Assembly: GCA_933207985.1 (NCBI GenBank)
Contig: OW240918.1
Span: forward strand, 18,047,619-18,111,618
Direction of reading: 5' to 3'
DNA: 64,000 bases
From: Pelobates cultripes
Lineage: Eukaryota > Chordata > Amphibia > Anura > Pelobatidae
Below the pieces are notes generated by a model. It saw nothing but the letters and a program-made list of their open reading frames with translations, did no database searches and was not told where the DNA came from. The position numbers were made by a program, and so were the translations under genes. Within the stretch, counting starts at the first letter, position 1. Each line of letters starts with the position of its first letter. This document shows positions 25,374 through 36,659 of this stretch, in pieces.

Positions 25374-26036
25374 AGAATCTGGTTCAAAGGTCGGGGGTTG
25401 TCTCCTATATTCAGCCATGCGCGTGTTTAGGCAGTTGCAACTTGGAGGTGCCATTGCGTCAGCGAGGGAGCCAAGGTAAGTCATGACAGTGGGAATACAT
25501 TGTTCTGCTTCTGACGGACACCTGCCAGAAGGTGTTGCTTTGGTCATAAATCCAAATAAAAGGATTGCCATTTTTAGCTTCATCCTATTTTTATTTATAA
25601 GCAGTTTTATTGAAGCAGAAGAAATGTTTGATACATCATAGTATTTTGTAGAGTAACAACATTTGTCTTTAATTGTTATAGGAAGTACAGTGACTCAATG
25701 TCTCAATAACGTCCCAAAAATTCCACAATCTTACCCTTCCTCTCTCAAACTCAGTCATGTGGGCTTTATCCTGTTTACAACATTTCTGTCCAGGAATATA
25801 TTTTGGTAAATATAAGTTCCCAATTCTAAGCCGTTTAAGTAGATTGATAAAGGGATGGGCCACACCCTATGAGTGCCCCAACTATAAATAATCCACTTCA
25901 GAAACCACCAGGAGATTTCTACTGTAATTCTCCATATTCTTAACGTTGTGCTATCTCACTAGACAAATCCCATCATCTCACTAAACATATATTGACATCA
26001 GAAATAATGATGCCTATACTCTACTACAACAAAATG
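25374..26036. other. Non-coding stretch, no gene seen
   Basis: No recognised gene or repeat. Confidence 0.4.
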
Positions 26037-26450
26037 AACATTTTCAAGGGGAGGCTTTATGAATATTGCGCAGGTTTGACCTAATTGTGGGAGATCTATC
26101 AAGGCAAGCAGGTGCTATTCAGAGGCAAGATGCTATATAAGCAGCATTCGCCATGGAAACCAACAGAACATCTTTCAACACTTACTGCTTTGCACCCATA
26201 ATAGACCCCACTTAGCCTTGGTATGTTAAGTTTCTTCTTTAAGTTTTCTGCAGCCTCAGAACTAAAAAGTAAACAAAGGACATAATTACACTTTTGCCTT
26301 GATAACCTGTTATTAAATTACAAAAGTTAAGAATTTACAGATTTTTTTAGATTTTTTTTATCATTAATAGAAGAAAATTATGAATACTATTGAGTTCTTA
26401 TGCGAGAAGACAAACTTAATTTTAGTTTATACATAAAATTAGTCTTTTGC
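26037..26450 (+). repeat. Left arm of a 400-bp inverted duplication
   Basis: Matches the reverse complement of about 27128-27530 along its whole length, roughly 85-90% by eye. Shared blocks include GGTGCTATTCAGAGGCAAG, CCATGGAAACCAACAGAACA, CACTTAGCCTTGGTAT and GAGTTCTTATGCGAGAAGAC. It holds GCTATATAAGC, a TATA-like box, then a possible splice donor, TTGGTATGTTAAG, about 105 bp later. Confidence 0.85.
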
Positions 26451-27127
26451 TTATTTATATTTAGTAGGGAAGTGATTTGTCAAATTTTAATTTAGTGTCA
26501 TGATTACTCTAGTTGTGCAATCATAACTAGGACCTGCAGTCACAAAAACAACAATCATTTGAAACTTGAACTTGCACGAGAAACATTTGCTTATTTCTAC
26601 GATCTATGTAAATTATAATAATTTTGTTTATTTTTCTGCAGGTTAGGTCTTTCGTGTCTGTATATGAATTTCTGCCTTTTAAATGCTGGGACTGAATAAC
26701 CAATTGTAATATTCCGCAGTGAGGACTGAAACATAAATATTTCATAATGAAGTGATCAATAGAACTTTTCCCAAACATTGCCTATTTACAAGCGCATAAA
26801 ACTGAGGTTATGACAAATTTGACTGCAAGAATTTCTATTGTAAATCATTCCAGTTTGACAATAACTAGAATCAATTTTGGTCTAGCTCCTGTTTCCCCAA
26901 ATATTTCACATCAATTACAATGTATACTGGGGACGAAGATTAATGTGCCGGTCAGATTGTATTCCTGTAAAATCAAAGAATAAATCATTACTTTAAAATA
27001 ATTCAAAGTGCTTTACCCAGGGCAGTAGTCAACTTCCTGTTATCTATGGATTTAAATCTGCTTTATTTTACTAAATAAGAACACCAACGTTTTATACATA
27101 AATAAAAAAAATTATATATATATATAT

Positions 27128-27530
27128 ATATTTATAAACTAAAATTAATGTTGTCTTCTCGCATAAGAACTCAATATCATTTATGATTTTTTCTATTAAT
27201 GATAAATAAAAATCTAAAAAAAAATCTGTAAAGTCTAAACTTTTGTAATTTAATGACATGTTATCAAGGTAAAAGAGTAATTATGTCCTCTGTTGACTTT
27301 TTAGTTCTTAGGCTTCAGAAAACTTATAGAAAAAAATTAATATACCAAGGCTAAGTGGGGGCTATTATGGGAGCAAAGGAGTAAATGTTGAAAGATGTTC
27401 TGTTGGTTTCCATGGCAAATTCAGCTTATATAGCACCTTGCCTCTGAATAGCACCTGTTTGCCTTTACATATCTCCCACAAGGAGCTCAAACTTGAACAA
27501 TATTCATAAAGCCCCCCTTAAAAGTGTTGA
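27128..27530 (-). repeat. Right arm of the 400-bp inverted duplication
   Basis: Inverted partner of 26037-26450, separated by a spacer of about 680 bp with no recognisable gene. The TATA-like core is kept (CTTATATAGCACCTTGCC on the plus strand). A (TA)n run lies just at its inner end (27113-27131). Class unknown; no TSD identified. Confidence 0.85.
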
Positions 27531-28159
27531 TGTTAGATATAAGAACTTGTTACAATGTGCACATTTTCTATTAACTTTGTTACCTCTTATGCTGTTTATT
27601 CACAGTTTAATCAATAGTTGATGTCAACTCATATGTGTGTTTAAAAAAATGTTCTCTTTAAATCTACTAATATTACTGTTATAAATAAGAATTTTACTAA
27701 TTATTAAAAATGAAAGTCAGAAATTTATTTTTTTAAGTGAAGAACTACAGGCAAAATAGTTCCTTGATAATTAATTGGCAGAATGAACAAGTTTAATAGC
27801 TTCAAAAGTGCTTTGAAAAAGTCTAATTGAAAGCTTTTCTTTACTTTCTGCTACCTTAAGAATCATTGAAAGACAACATGTGCTGATCCCTTTACGAACC
27901 ATGTGTTACATCTATACTTGTTTGCAATAGACTGTGTGTATAATCAAGACTCTTGCTTTTGTACTTTATGTATAGCCTTACAGTACATTGTTTTATCTGT
28001 GTGCTATTTAAACCCAGTTGGTTGTGTGATCCATTTATAATCTATTGAATTATAGAACTTGTTGGCTGTTTATATATAAGTGCACCCTAAAACTTCATCA
28101 AGCAGTTTGTCTGTATGTAGCTCTCTGTACATACCTGTGACTCTCCCAGTCATTTGAAA

Positions 28160-28200
28160 AATTATGTGATTCAGCAATTAATCCGCTGAATCACATAATT
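28160..28200. repeat. Perfect 16-bp hairpin
   Basis: AATTATGTGATTCAGC and its exact reverse complement GCTGAATCACATAATT are separated by 9 bp (AATTAATCC). It may be a tiny MITE remnant or a cruciform-forming site; function unknown. Confidence 0.9.
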
Positions 28201-28503
28201 AATTAAAATGTATTCAGTGTACCATTGGACCTATCCTCTTTTTTACATCTATCACATTACCCCTATATATATTCCCCCAAATACATATTTGATCCCAAGT
28301 ATATTTTCTAAATGTAGTCATATTACCTAGTAGAATCATTTCTACAAGCAAACACAAAAACTCCCAGAGTCCTCAGTGTCCAGCAAGCTGCTGGTGATAT
28401 TTATAAGAGTGCTGCTTCTGTCTGTACAAGCGGCTTAGACAGGTTCTGAATATTTCAGCACTGTTTCCTGAATTTATTCTCATGATACTATTGCTTAGAC
28501 TCA

Positions 28504-28692
28504 GAGTTATTCACTAAAGTGAGAATTGTCAGAAATTGAAAGTAAATTCTAAGAGAATTTAAAATATATGGCTAAAATATAGGAAAAAATTAAAGTACGT
28601 TTTTAAGTTACTTATGCTTTAAGTTTGGGTACGTTGGTCTTAAATAAATAAAATCACTTTGAATTCCTCAGTTTTCACTTTAATAAATAAGT
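28504..28692. mobile_element. Palindromic AT-rich MITE (copy 1 of 4)
   Basis: Left end GAGTTATTCACTAAAGTGAG and right end TTTTCACTTTAATAAATAAG are inverted. Related copies lie at about 34633, 45770 and 58140. The family is rich in GAATTCAAAGTGAATTTTAA-like sequence and encodes nothing. Confidence 0.6.
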
Positions 28693-28819
28693 CTGCCTTT
28701 CTCTGAACTGCAAACTGCCCTGAATTATTAATGGCAAAGTTAGCAATAAATAAAAATTATTTGTCAGAGTGCTAGATGCTGCGTTATCGATATCTCTTAC
28801 CTGTGTATATTACTGACAG

Positions 28820-30501
28820 CAGTGGTGTATTTTGGATCTGTGCTGCCCTAGGCATGACAGAACTCAGGCACCCCCTTATTTTAAATTTGACCACCCCTTC
28901 CTGTCAAGGCCACACCTCTTCCTGTTTAAGACTAACACACACTTTGACTGACAGACACACACTCTCTCAGATACACTGACGTACAAACACACTCACAGAT
29001 TTGACAAAATCTGATAGACACTCATAATCACACACAAACACTCAAAAAAGGTGAATAATGACTGAAGAGGTGGTGATTTTATCAAAAGGTTGGGTCAAGC
29101 GGACATAAAACTAATTTTTGAATTTAATACCCTTATTCCACATAGACTTAACAAAGACTTTGAGCTTTGTCATTTTTTAAAATTAAGTCATTTTTAAAAT
29201 TGTCTTTTTCAGTATATGTATTATTTTATAGAACTATAACTTTTTACTATATTGTCCATATTTGCAATATAATTGTACAAACACATGGATATTCTATGTA
29301 TCTACAATATGTTTCATCTCTTTTTTAGCTCCTATTAATGCGTAAAGTCTATAGATTTTCACTCGACTGAATTTTGGCACTTATTTTTGATGCAATATTT
29401 TAATTCATTATATTAAAATGCTCTTTTCTCTTTTTTAGGATGTATAATATGATCTACAATTTTACATGTTTTATCATTATATATTTTGCACAATTGAGCT
29501 TGATTTCCTATATCCACAGTATGAGGGGAAGATCAACTAAATAGGGGATTGATTTTAAAATGCAAAATTAGTGTCTGTTTTAAAAGGAATAATTATTGTC
29601 TGTTTTATAATACATTGTAATTTATTTGTAATATGCTACCTTTATAGCAATGCATTGCAGTTTGTGTAGTTTTTTAAGGTTTTTCTTTATACTTATAAAT
29701 GTGAATATAAATGATTATCTGTCTGATTCACTGTGAATGTGAGTACGGCTCTTCAATATGCAAATGCTAGACTTGAACTACCAGCCAATGAGAACTTCTT
29801 GGGGGAGACTCAGCACTGCCCTTAAATCTGCCCTTTTGTCTGATGGCCAATACTCACCTCACGGCTTGACGAAGCTGGTATGCAAAACGTGTAGACATAT
29901 GGCGCATTGGTGTCATGCAGTGGGTGGAGCTTGAATCCCGTAGCGAACTCAATTTGGATTCTTTCAGCTGCAGATCGAGTTGGAGAGAGGAATATTACAG
30001 TGGTTGATAACAGAGACCATGGGTTCCATTATCCATCCTGCTTCATTTGGTGCTTAAAACCTGGCTTTTATGAGTAGCGGTGCTTGCAGCCCACAGACAC
30101 TCACCTATTTACATCTTGTAAGCCCCCTCCATTCCAGAGATTTAAAATTTATGTATAAATAAACTTGATGCACTAGTTATCAGACTATAATTTTTTTTAT
30201 ATATACCATTACACAAACTTGCTATACAGGCTATACTATTATATTTTTATTCTTTTTATCTTTCACGAATCTGCCTTGTTTGGAATCCCATTTGAAAAAG
30301 CAAATCTCAGTATATTATTTTATTGTTCTGCACCACTGGCATATTTGATATAGTGGTTGTAAATGCACCAATATCATTCTTTATGCGCTCCACTTATTCT
30401 CTTTCTTTGCCTGGGCATTTGGGGGTGACGTTTTTTGCCGGCCCCTGGAAAGTGTCGCCCGAGGCAAATGCCTTGTTAGCCACGTGGTAAATACAGCACT
30501 G
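28820..30501. mobile_element. hAT-type element with a perfect 8-bp TSD
   Basis: Termini are CAGTGGTGTATTTTGGATC (left) and, inverted on the right, CAGTGCTGTATTTACCACG. ACTGACAG occurs immediately outside both ends (28812-28819 and 30502-30509), an exact 8-bp TSD as made by hAT transposases. Sub-terminal GCCCTAGGCA on the left pairs with TGCCTCGGGC on the right. The 1.68-kb interior encodes no transposase that I can see, so the element is non-autonomous or decayed. CACA-rich simple sequence lies near 28930-29040. Confidence 0.85.
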
Positions 30502-30509
30502 ACTGACAG

Positions 30510-31524
30510 TGAAGGGGATAATTATATAAAATATGATTAGCTAATATATATTGTTTTATTTTCTGAATGTTTTCTAAAGGTGAAATATGAAATCAAACTT
30601 GGTCTAATCTAAACATGAACATGCGTTACCTGCAGAAAACCCATTGGAAAGAATGCAAGAATAAGCAGCAAACCTATTTCCGTAGATAAAAGAACTTATC
30701 CTGAGAAAATGCGTTTGTCACTGTATTCCAGAGACAATCAACAGTAGGAGAACAATAACAAGGTATTCACTAAACTTCAAATTGTAGTGAATTGAAATAT
30801 GAATTGCAAAATTAGGCTGGAAGATGCAAGCTGTAAGTCTGACGTTTTCTCCCAAAAAGTTAATTTGGAAAAATGTATAAATCCAATGTGTCACCAAAAA
30901 AAAAAAAAAATGGCACATATTTGATAATGATGGTTTAAGTGCACAAAAAGCAAGCGATCAAACAAAAATCTGAAAGTTTTAATAAATAACACAACATTTT
31001 CAATAAAAGGTATACATAATGGTGTTGAAAACACATTGATAAATCTCTCCAATTATATTTTAAAATGCAATTTGTTCTCCCTGATTCATAGAAAAAAATT
31101 GTAAATATTTTTTTTAATTTTTTTGTGTGATCACTATATATCACATACTTTTCACCTAGTAGTAGAGGAGTTAAACGCTAGGAATGTAAAGACCCACCTG
31201 GTGGTTTGTGATTACCAGAAATACATTTTTGAAGTGTTTGATTGTTGATATGCATTTTTCATAAGCTACGTGTTCATAATCAGAATATTTGATATGCTGG
31301 TTGAATCAAATGTTAACAGAAACTGAGAATAAGACATTGTCAGCCATGGTTGACAAGGCATTTCATGAACAGGTTATTTTCAGCTCAAAAGGATACATTT
31401 TTAGGACACGGTTTCCACTGCCTGTCTGCTTTTTAAATTATATCTATTTAAAACTTTTACTGCACCCTTTCTATTTGAACTTGATATTTCTAGCCTTCAA
31501 AGTGTCACCTAAAAATGCTACTGT
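30510..31524. other. Non-coding stretch, no gene seen
   Basis: AT-rich, with a 16-bp A run near 30897. Open frames here lack domains. Confidence 0.4.
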
Positions 31525-32490
31525 CATAGTTACATAGTTACATAGTTACATAGCTGAAAAGAGACTTGCGTCCATCAAGTTCAGCCTTCCTAACATTTGT
31601 TTTTTGCTGTTGATCCAAAAGAAGGCAAAAAACCCAGTTTGAAGCACAATTTTGCAACAAGCTAGGAAAAAATTCCTTCTTGACCCCAGAATGGCAGTCT
31701 GATTTATCTGTGGATCAAGCAGTTATTACCCTACATTGAAAGATTATATCCTTGAATATTCTGTTTTTGCAAGTATGCATCTAGTAGTTGTTTGAACATC
31801 TGTATGGACTCTGATAAAACCACTTCTTCAGGCAGAGAATTCCACATCCTTATTGTTCTTACAGTAAAAAAAACCTTTCCTTTGCCTTAGACGAAATCTT
31901 CTTTCTTCCAGTCTAAACGCATGACCTCGTGTCCTATGTAAATTCCGGTTTGTGAATAGATTTCCACACAATGGTTTGTATTGGCCCCAAATATATTTGT
32001 ATAATGTTATCATATCCCCTCTCAAGGGACGTTTTTCTAAACTAAATAGGTTTAAATTTGTTAACTTTTATTCATAGCTGATATGTTCCATTCCTTTTAT
32101 TAATTTTGTAGCCTGTCTCTGCACTTTTTCTTGTGCCATAATATCCTTCTTTAGAACAGGTGACCAAAATTGCAGAGCATATTCAATATGGGGTCTTACC
32201 AGTGATTTATAAAGAGGCAAAATGATATTCTCGTCCCTAGAATGAAATCCCTTTTTCATGCATGACAATACCTTACTGGCCTTGGCCACTGCTGATTGAC
32301 ATTGCACATTGTTGCATAGTTTGTTGTCTATAACAATTCCCAAGTCCTTTTCGTGTGTTGTTATCCCTAATTCGCTTCCATTAAGGGTATATGTTGCTTG
32401 TGTACTCTTTACGCCAAAGTACATAACTTTGCATTTTTCAACATTAAATTTCATCTGCCCTTGCCTTTACTTCAGATTTCAACTTCTATA
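31525..32490 (-). mobile_element. CR1-type LINE, 5'-truncated 3' end
   Basis: On the minus strand an open frame of 128 codons (32454-32068) contains KCKVMYFG, EKDLGIVIDNKL and LPLYKSLVRPHIEYA. KVQRQATKLIKG follows. These are the blocks after the RT core of CR1 LINEs. The next frame (32025 down) has LEERRFRLRQRKGFF, the usual end of ORF2. The 3' end is a short run of an 8-bp unit (ATGTAACT on the minus strand) at 31526-31553, the kind of tail CR1 uses in place of poly(A). One stop/frameshift near 32070 separates the two parts. The 5' side is truncated near 32490, next to a T2-type MITE. Confidence 0.88.
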
Positions 32491-32504
32491 AAGATGTAAC
32501 ATCA

Positions 32505-33006
32505 TTAAAGGACCACTCTAGGCACCCATACCACTTCAGCTTAATGAAGTGGTCTGGGTGCCAGGTCCTTCTAGGGTTAACCCATTTTTTTATAAACATA
32601 GCAGTTTCAGAGAAACTGCTATGTTTATGAATGGGTTAAGCCTTCCCCCTAATCCTCTAGTGGCTTTCTCATTGACAGCCACTAGAGGCGCTTGCGTGCT
32701 TCTCACTGTGATTTTCACAGTGAGAGCACGCCAGCGTCCATAGGAAAGCATTGAGAATGCTTTCCTATGTTACCGGCTGAATGCGCGCGCAGCTCTTGCC
32801 GCGCGTGCGCATTCAGCCGGCGGGGCGGAACGGAGGAGGAGAGAAGGAGGAGAGCTCCCCGCCCAGCGCTGGAAAAAGGTAAGTTTTTACCTCTTTCCCC
32901 TTTCCAGAGCCGGGCGGGAGGGGTACCCTGAGGGTGGGGGCACCCTCAGGGCACTATAGTGCCAGGAAAACGAGTATGTTTTCCTGGCACTATAGTGGTC
33001 CTTTAA
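32505..33006 (+). mobile_element. T2-type MITE (copy 2)
   Basis: TTAA at both ends (32505-32508, 33003-33006) with TTAAAGGACCACT and, inverted, AGTGGTCCTTTAA. Internal hairpins include ACCACTTCAGC/TTAATGAAGTGGT near the left end and CTATAGTGCCAGGAAAAC with its complement near the right end. The best-preserved member of the family in this window. Confidence 0.88.
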
Positions 33007-34632
33007 GACCAAGCCATGGTCCGATATTTCATCACAGCTTTATGGGAATCCAGATCCTCTTGTTGCTACTTATTCTCAAATCATAAAGGTTAACATTTGG
33101 ATTAAACTGATTTTTACATTAAAGCAAGGAATACAAGTTTTTGTGCAAAGTATCTTTTGTGATTTTTTTTATGTGAAATCATAAAAAAATAAATAAACCT
33201 GTTATTTATATATAGAGAGGGATACACATTTAGAGGGACTGAGATACTGGCTTGTACAAGGTTTACGTTGACGTTGGAGTCATAGCAGGGCATAAAGGCA
33301 TTAAAGAATGTCTAATCTGTAATTATCAATATAGAAGCTTTCAACATTTCAGTTTGTTTTTCAACAGTAAAATTTTGATTTAGATTTCTAACATTGAATA
33401 CAGCAAATCTTACTTGTGCACTTAACAGAGAATGTTATCCATTTATTTCAATGTGTGCTCTGTATTTTTATTTTAGCTCGCCTTCATACTGTACTTGTCT
33501 CCTTAGGAATTATGAAATTTGATGTAAAGTCAGACGCTGCTCTGTTACATTAGCTCTTTCAAACTATGAAAACTGAAATGCAAAATTGGAAAAGCTGTGA
33601 AAATTGTGATAAATAATCCAAATTTCTTTCTCAACCGCAAGTAACACATATAATGACTCATCATCCAAGGCCATTTCAGTTTAAGTTTCATTTGTATTCT
33701 CTCCTCTCTTTTTACTTTTACTCTAACTTGTCATATTGGTGTAAGAGTAATCTAAATTCATCCCTCCAATGCAGAAAAACATCCACTAAAAGCTATCTCT
33801 GTAGAATAATAGCCCTGTTCTCAGCATTAGTTTTACGTGAGATACCTTAATGTTATGATGAACAGTCGCATATTCCAGCCAATTCGCTGTCATTTTACGA
33901 CTGCAAATATCTAGAGGGCATTCTATGTGGTCATGGTTGAGCTTGTAATTGATATGAAATTACTTTTATTTTTTTTAATAAGCAGAAATAAAAATGCATC
34001 TATTTTGTAACCTGAGATGTTATGTCCAAACAGAATTGTTCGATCCTGTGTCAATACATATGGATGTCAAATAAGATTTAAAACATAATTGTAAATGATA
34101 ATCCTCTGGTTAATTAAGGTATGCTTATAGATAGCAAGATTATCAAAGAGAGGCATAAGCCTGCATAAAATTTAAGTCTTTATTTTTAATAGTGAAGGAT
34201 TAATTATTAATCATATTAAATTAGCTATGTGATTATAGGCATACAATATTTCACAACTATGCCCAAAGGCAAATGACAGTTAGATAAAGTAAGCATTCGT
34301 CCAGGGGGTTTCTAAATTCCATGTAAAATCAGATGTAAGATTTAGTCCTTGAGGATTTGAGTACATAATTCTTAAGTAAATGTGCCATTATAATTTGACA
34401 TGTAAAGATTAGTGAGTACAATAAAAATACTATGGATATCAAATTATATCAACTAATTTAGAGGGTGATTGCATTCTAAATCATGTATTACTGGAATTAT
34501 AAGAGAAATATTCACAATTTGCTTAGCAAAATTAATTTTTTTGAAAAGAAAAAATGCAAACAATGAAATATTCCATCAGCACTAAATCTTTGAAAATATT
34601 TACTTTATAGTAACTGCAATCAAACTTTATCA
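33007..34632. other. Non-coding stretch, no gene seen
   Basis: AT-rich DNA without recognised features. Confidence 0.4.
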
Positions 34633-34806
34633 GGGTAACTTACTAAAGGGAGAATTCAAAGTCAATTTTAAGTTTAAATCCAGAGAAGCCAAACTAATAT
34701 AATTGCTGATGTAGAGAATTGTTCAGCTTTTTGACCTTTTCAGTTAAGCTATTTTGACCTTAAACCCAAAATAAATTTTGAGTTATCATTTTAGTAAAAT
34801 AACTCT
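34633..34806. mobile_element. Palindromic AT-rich MITE (copy 2 of 4)
   Basis: Inverted ends CAGGGTAACTTACTAAAGG and TTTTAGTAAAATAACTCT, with GAATTCAAAGTCAATTTTAAG inside, as in the copies at 28.5, 45.8 and 58.1 kb. Confidence 0.65.
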
Positions 34807-34997
34807 TTATGTGTAATATCTACTAGACTTGTGAAGGGGCAAAATATTTAGTTTCTTCTAAACCACTTCAACAGGAAAAGGGGTTGGTGCTTGGCAGACT
34901 TACTACAGTAATGTTATTGAGTTTGATGTAAAGAAACACTGCAATGAACATACTCAGAAATATAATGAAATAGGATTTTCTTTCTCCAAACAGTTGA

Positions 34998-34999
34998 CA

Positions 35000-35035
<36 letters not shown>

Positions 35036-35040
35036 TATTA
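34998..35040. repeat. (AAT)n microsatellite
   Basis: About 13 tandem ATA/AAT units, ending in ATTATTATTAT. Confidence 0.95.
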
Positions 35041-35067
35041 TTATAGTAATAACAATTATATATTTGT

Positions 35068-35440
35068 AACATAGCCTCACACTATGAACAATGACAAAAT
35101 TGTGATCAGTGTCTGTTGTTTCAAGTGGCAGTAGCTGATAGCTAGATGAAGCTAGATGAACCTGGTCTCACTCTAGAATTAATGACATAGGCTAGACAAG
35201 AGGAACTTTTTTTTTGTCTTTTTTTACCAAACATCACGCTCCACAAAAAAACTGAATTTTACAGTTAACTAAAATAATATTTTAACAAGTGTATATTGAT
35301 AACCTAGACTCACACTAGGATCAGTGACCAAATGGCAAACTCATATCTCCCTTTAAAAGTTGTTTCAAGTACCCCTGGCAGTAGCTACTCACTAAATACA
35401 GCAGAAACCTAAACCTTGTTGACACTACAATCAATGACAC
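35068..35440. repeat. Four degenerate copies of a ~35-bp motif
   Basis: Motif roughly AACCTAG-CTCACACTAG-ATCAATGACA-AGG occurs at about 35068, 35159, 35301 and 35405. It is interleaved with TTGTTTCAAGT and GGCAGTAGCT at two places. This looks like a decayed minisatellite or a repeated-unit element beside the Gmr1-like insertion. Confidence 0.55.
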
Positions 35441-35481
35441 AGGCGATCTCCCACTTCCACACAGTTACAGCAAGGGTCAAC

Positions 35482-36659
35482 TGTTACGGTACCTCCAGGA
35501 ACGAAATGTACAAACCGCCGTTTAGCGAGTATTCCCCGTTCGCAATAATGTGGTCGGGTAGCGGGTATAATAAAACCAGGCGAACCGCCAGCCAGGGAAC
35601 ACTCCAAACTCCCGAACGGTACCTGTACGGCTGATTCCCTTCGCAAGCCGCAAATCCACGAACGGCAATTAATAACCGAACGACAATATCTCCCAAGCGG
35701 CAAATAATCCAAGTAAGCAGTCTCTCGCCGCTGGTATCCAAATCCCCCCAATAACGAGACCAAGCTCCGCTTTGAGGGTAAAACACGAACTGGTTTACTG
35801 TGGGCTACCTGCCCGGTATTTATGCAGGTCTCCCACTTGGTGGACACTCCCCTAGGGGACCAAATGGGAGACTGAAATCACAGAGGGACATGGGGACATT
35901 CTGGACATACATCCCCACAATATTCCCAGCATGCAGTACAGTTCCCTCCCCTCTGCTCGGGGAATAATTGGGAAGTAATTCAATTATCTCCCCGAGCAGA
36001 GGCAATCGCCATTTTAGATACAAGTTACAAAAACACACAAAAATCCATAACTTAATAACTGCTGAACATTTTACATCAGTCTTGCATATCCCCAGATAGC
36101 CTGGATCTGAGGGCACATTATTGGAGAATAGCGCTCAGATCCCATTCGCACAGTTCAATCGCCATGGAGTCAAAGTCTCTTTCAGTTCTTCGGTATGCGA
36201 TTGACTCCATGGGACGGCTATCTGGGTTAAGTCCATTCGTGTGGTTGAATCTCCCGAACGGCTGTCGTTCGCATGCTTTTGTCGATTGAGAAGGGGAGGT
36301 CGACGGCTTCAGCGGTGTTCGGCTGAAAAAGTGTCCGTTTTCCGATCCATGAAATAATCGTTGAACACCGCTGGTCGTTCGCATGGACAAAATGGCCGCC
36401 GCCTCGTGGTCGACATACGAACGACGACCACCCGGCATTCGGTTTTTAATTGAGAAGTGTCTGTGGTTAACCGCAACGTTCTAATTGGGATCAATAGGTT
36501 AACCAGCAGCACACTTCTCTTCTGGGTGGCCGTCCGTTCGGTAGTTCCGTTCGAAAAAACCGACATTCCCTTAAACAAAGCATACGAACGGGGAAATTCA
36601 TGAAAACGGCAAAACAGACGAACAACGCAGTTATAATCCAGACAGATGGGTCTGTCACA
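35482..36659 (-). repeat. 3' LTR of the Gmr1-like element
   Basis: Same length as the 5' LTR and colinear. Seven differences are seen by eye: CTGATT/CTAATT, CCAAGTAAG/CCAAATAAG, one change in the hairpin, CATTATT/CATTACT, ATCGCCA/ATCGTCA, CCGTTCGG/CCGTTTGG and TCGAAAA/TCGACAA. Most are transitions. The pol stop codon lies inside this LTR. Confidence 0.95.

Noticed and set aside
26037..27530. Divergent host gene promoters in the inverted duplication
   Set aside because: Similarity runs evenly over 400 bp rather than over promoter elements, and no coding exon follows; kept only as a hypothesis.
34868..35080. 70-codon frame with a poly-isoleucine run
   Set aside because: Translation of the (AAT)n microsatellite.
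35820..36438. 98- and 106-codon open frames found in both LTRs of the Gmr1-like element
   Set aside because: Duplicated only because LTRs are duplicated; no domain, and they lie in the non-coding LTR.
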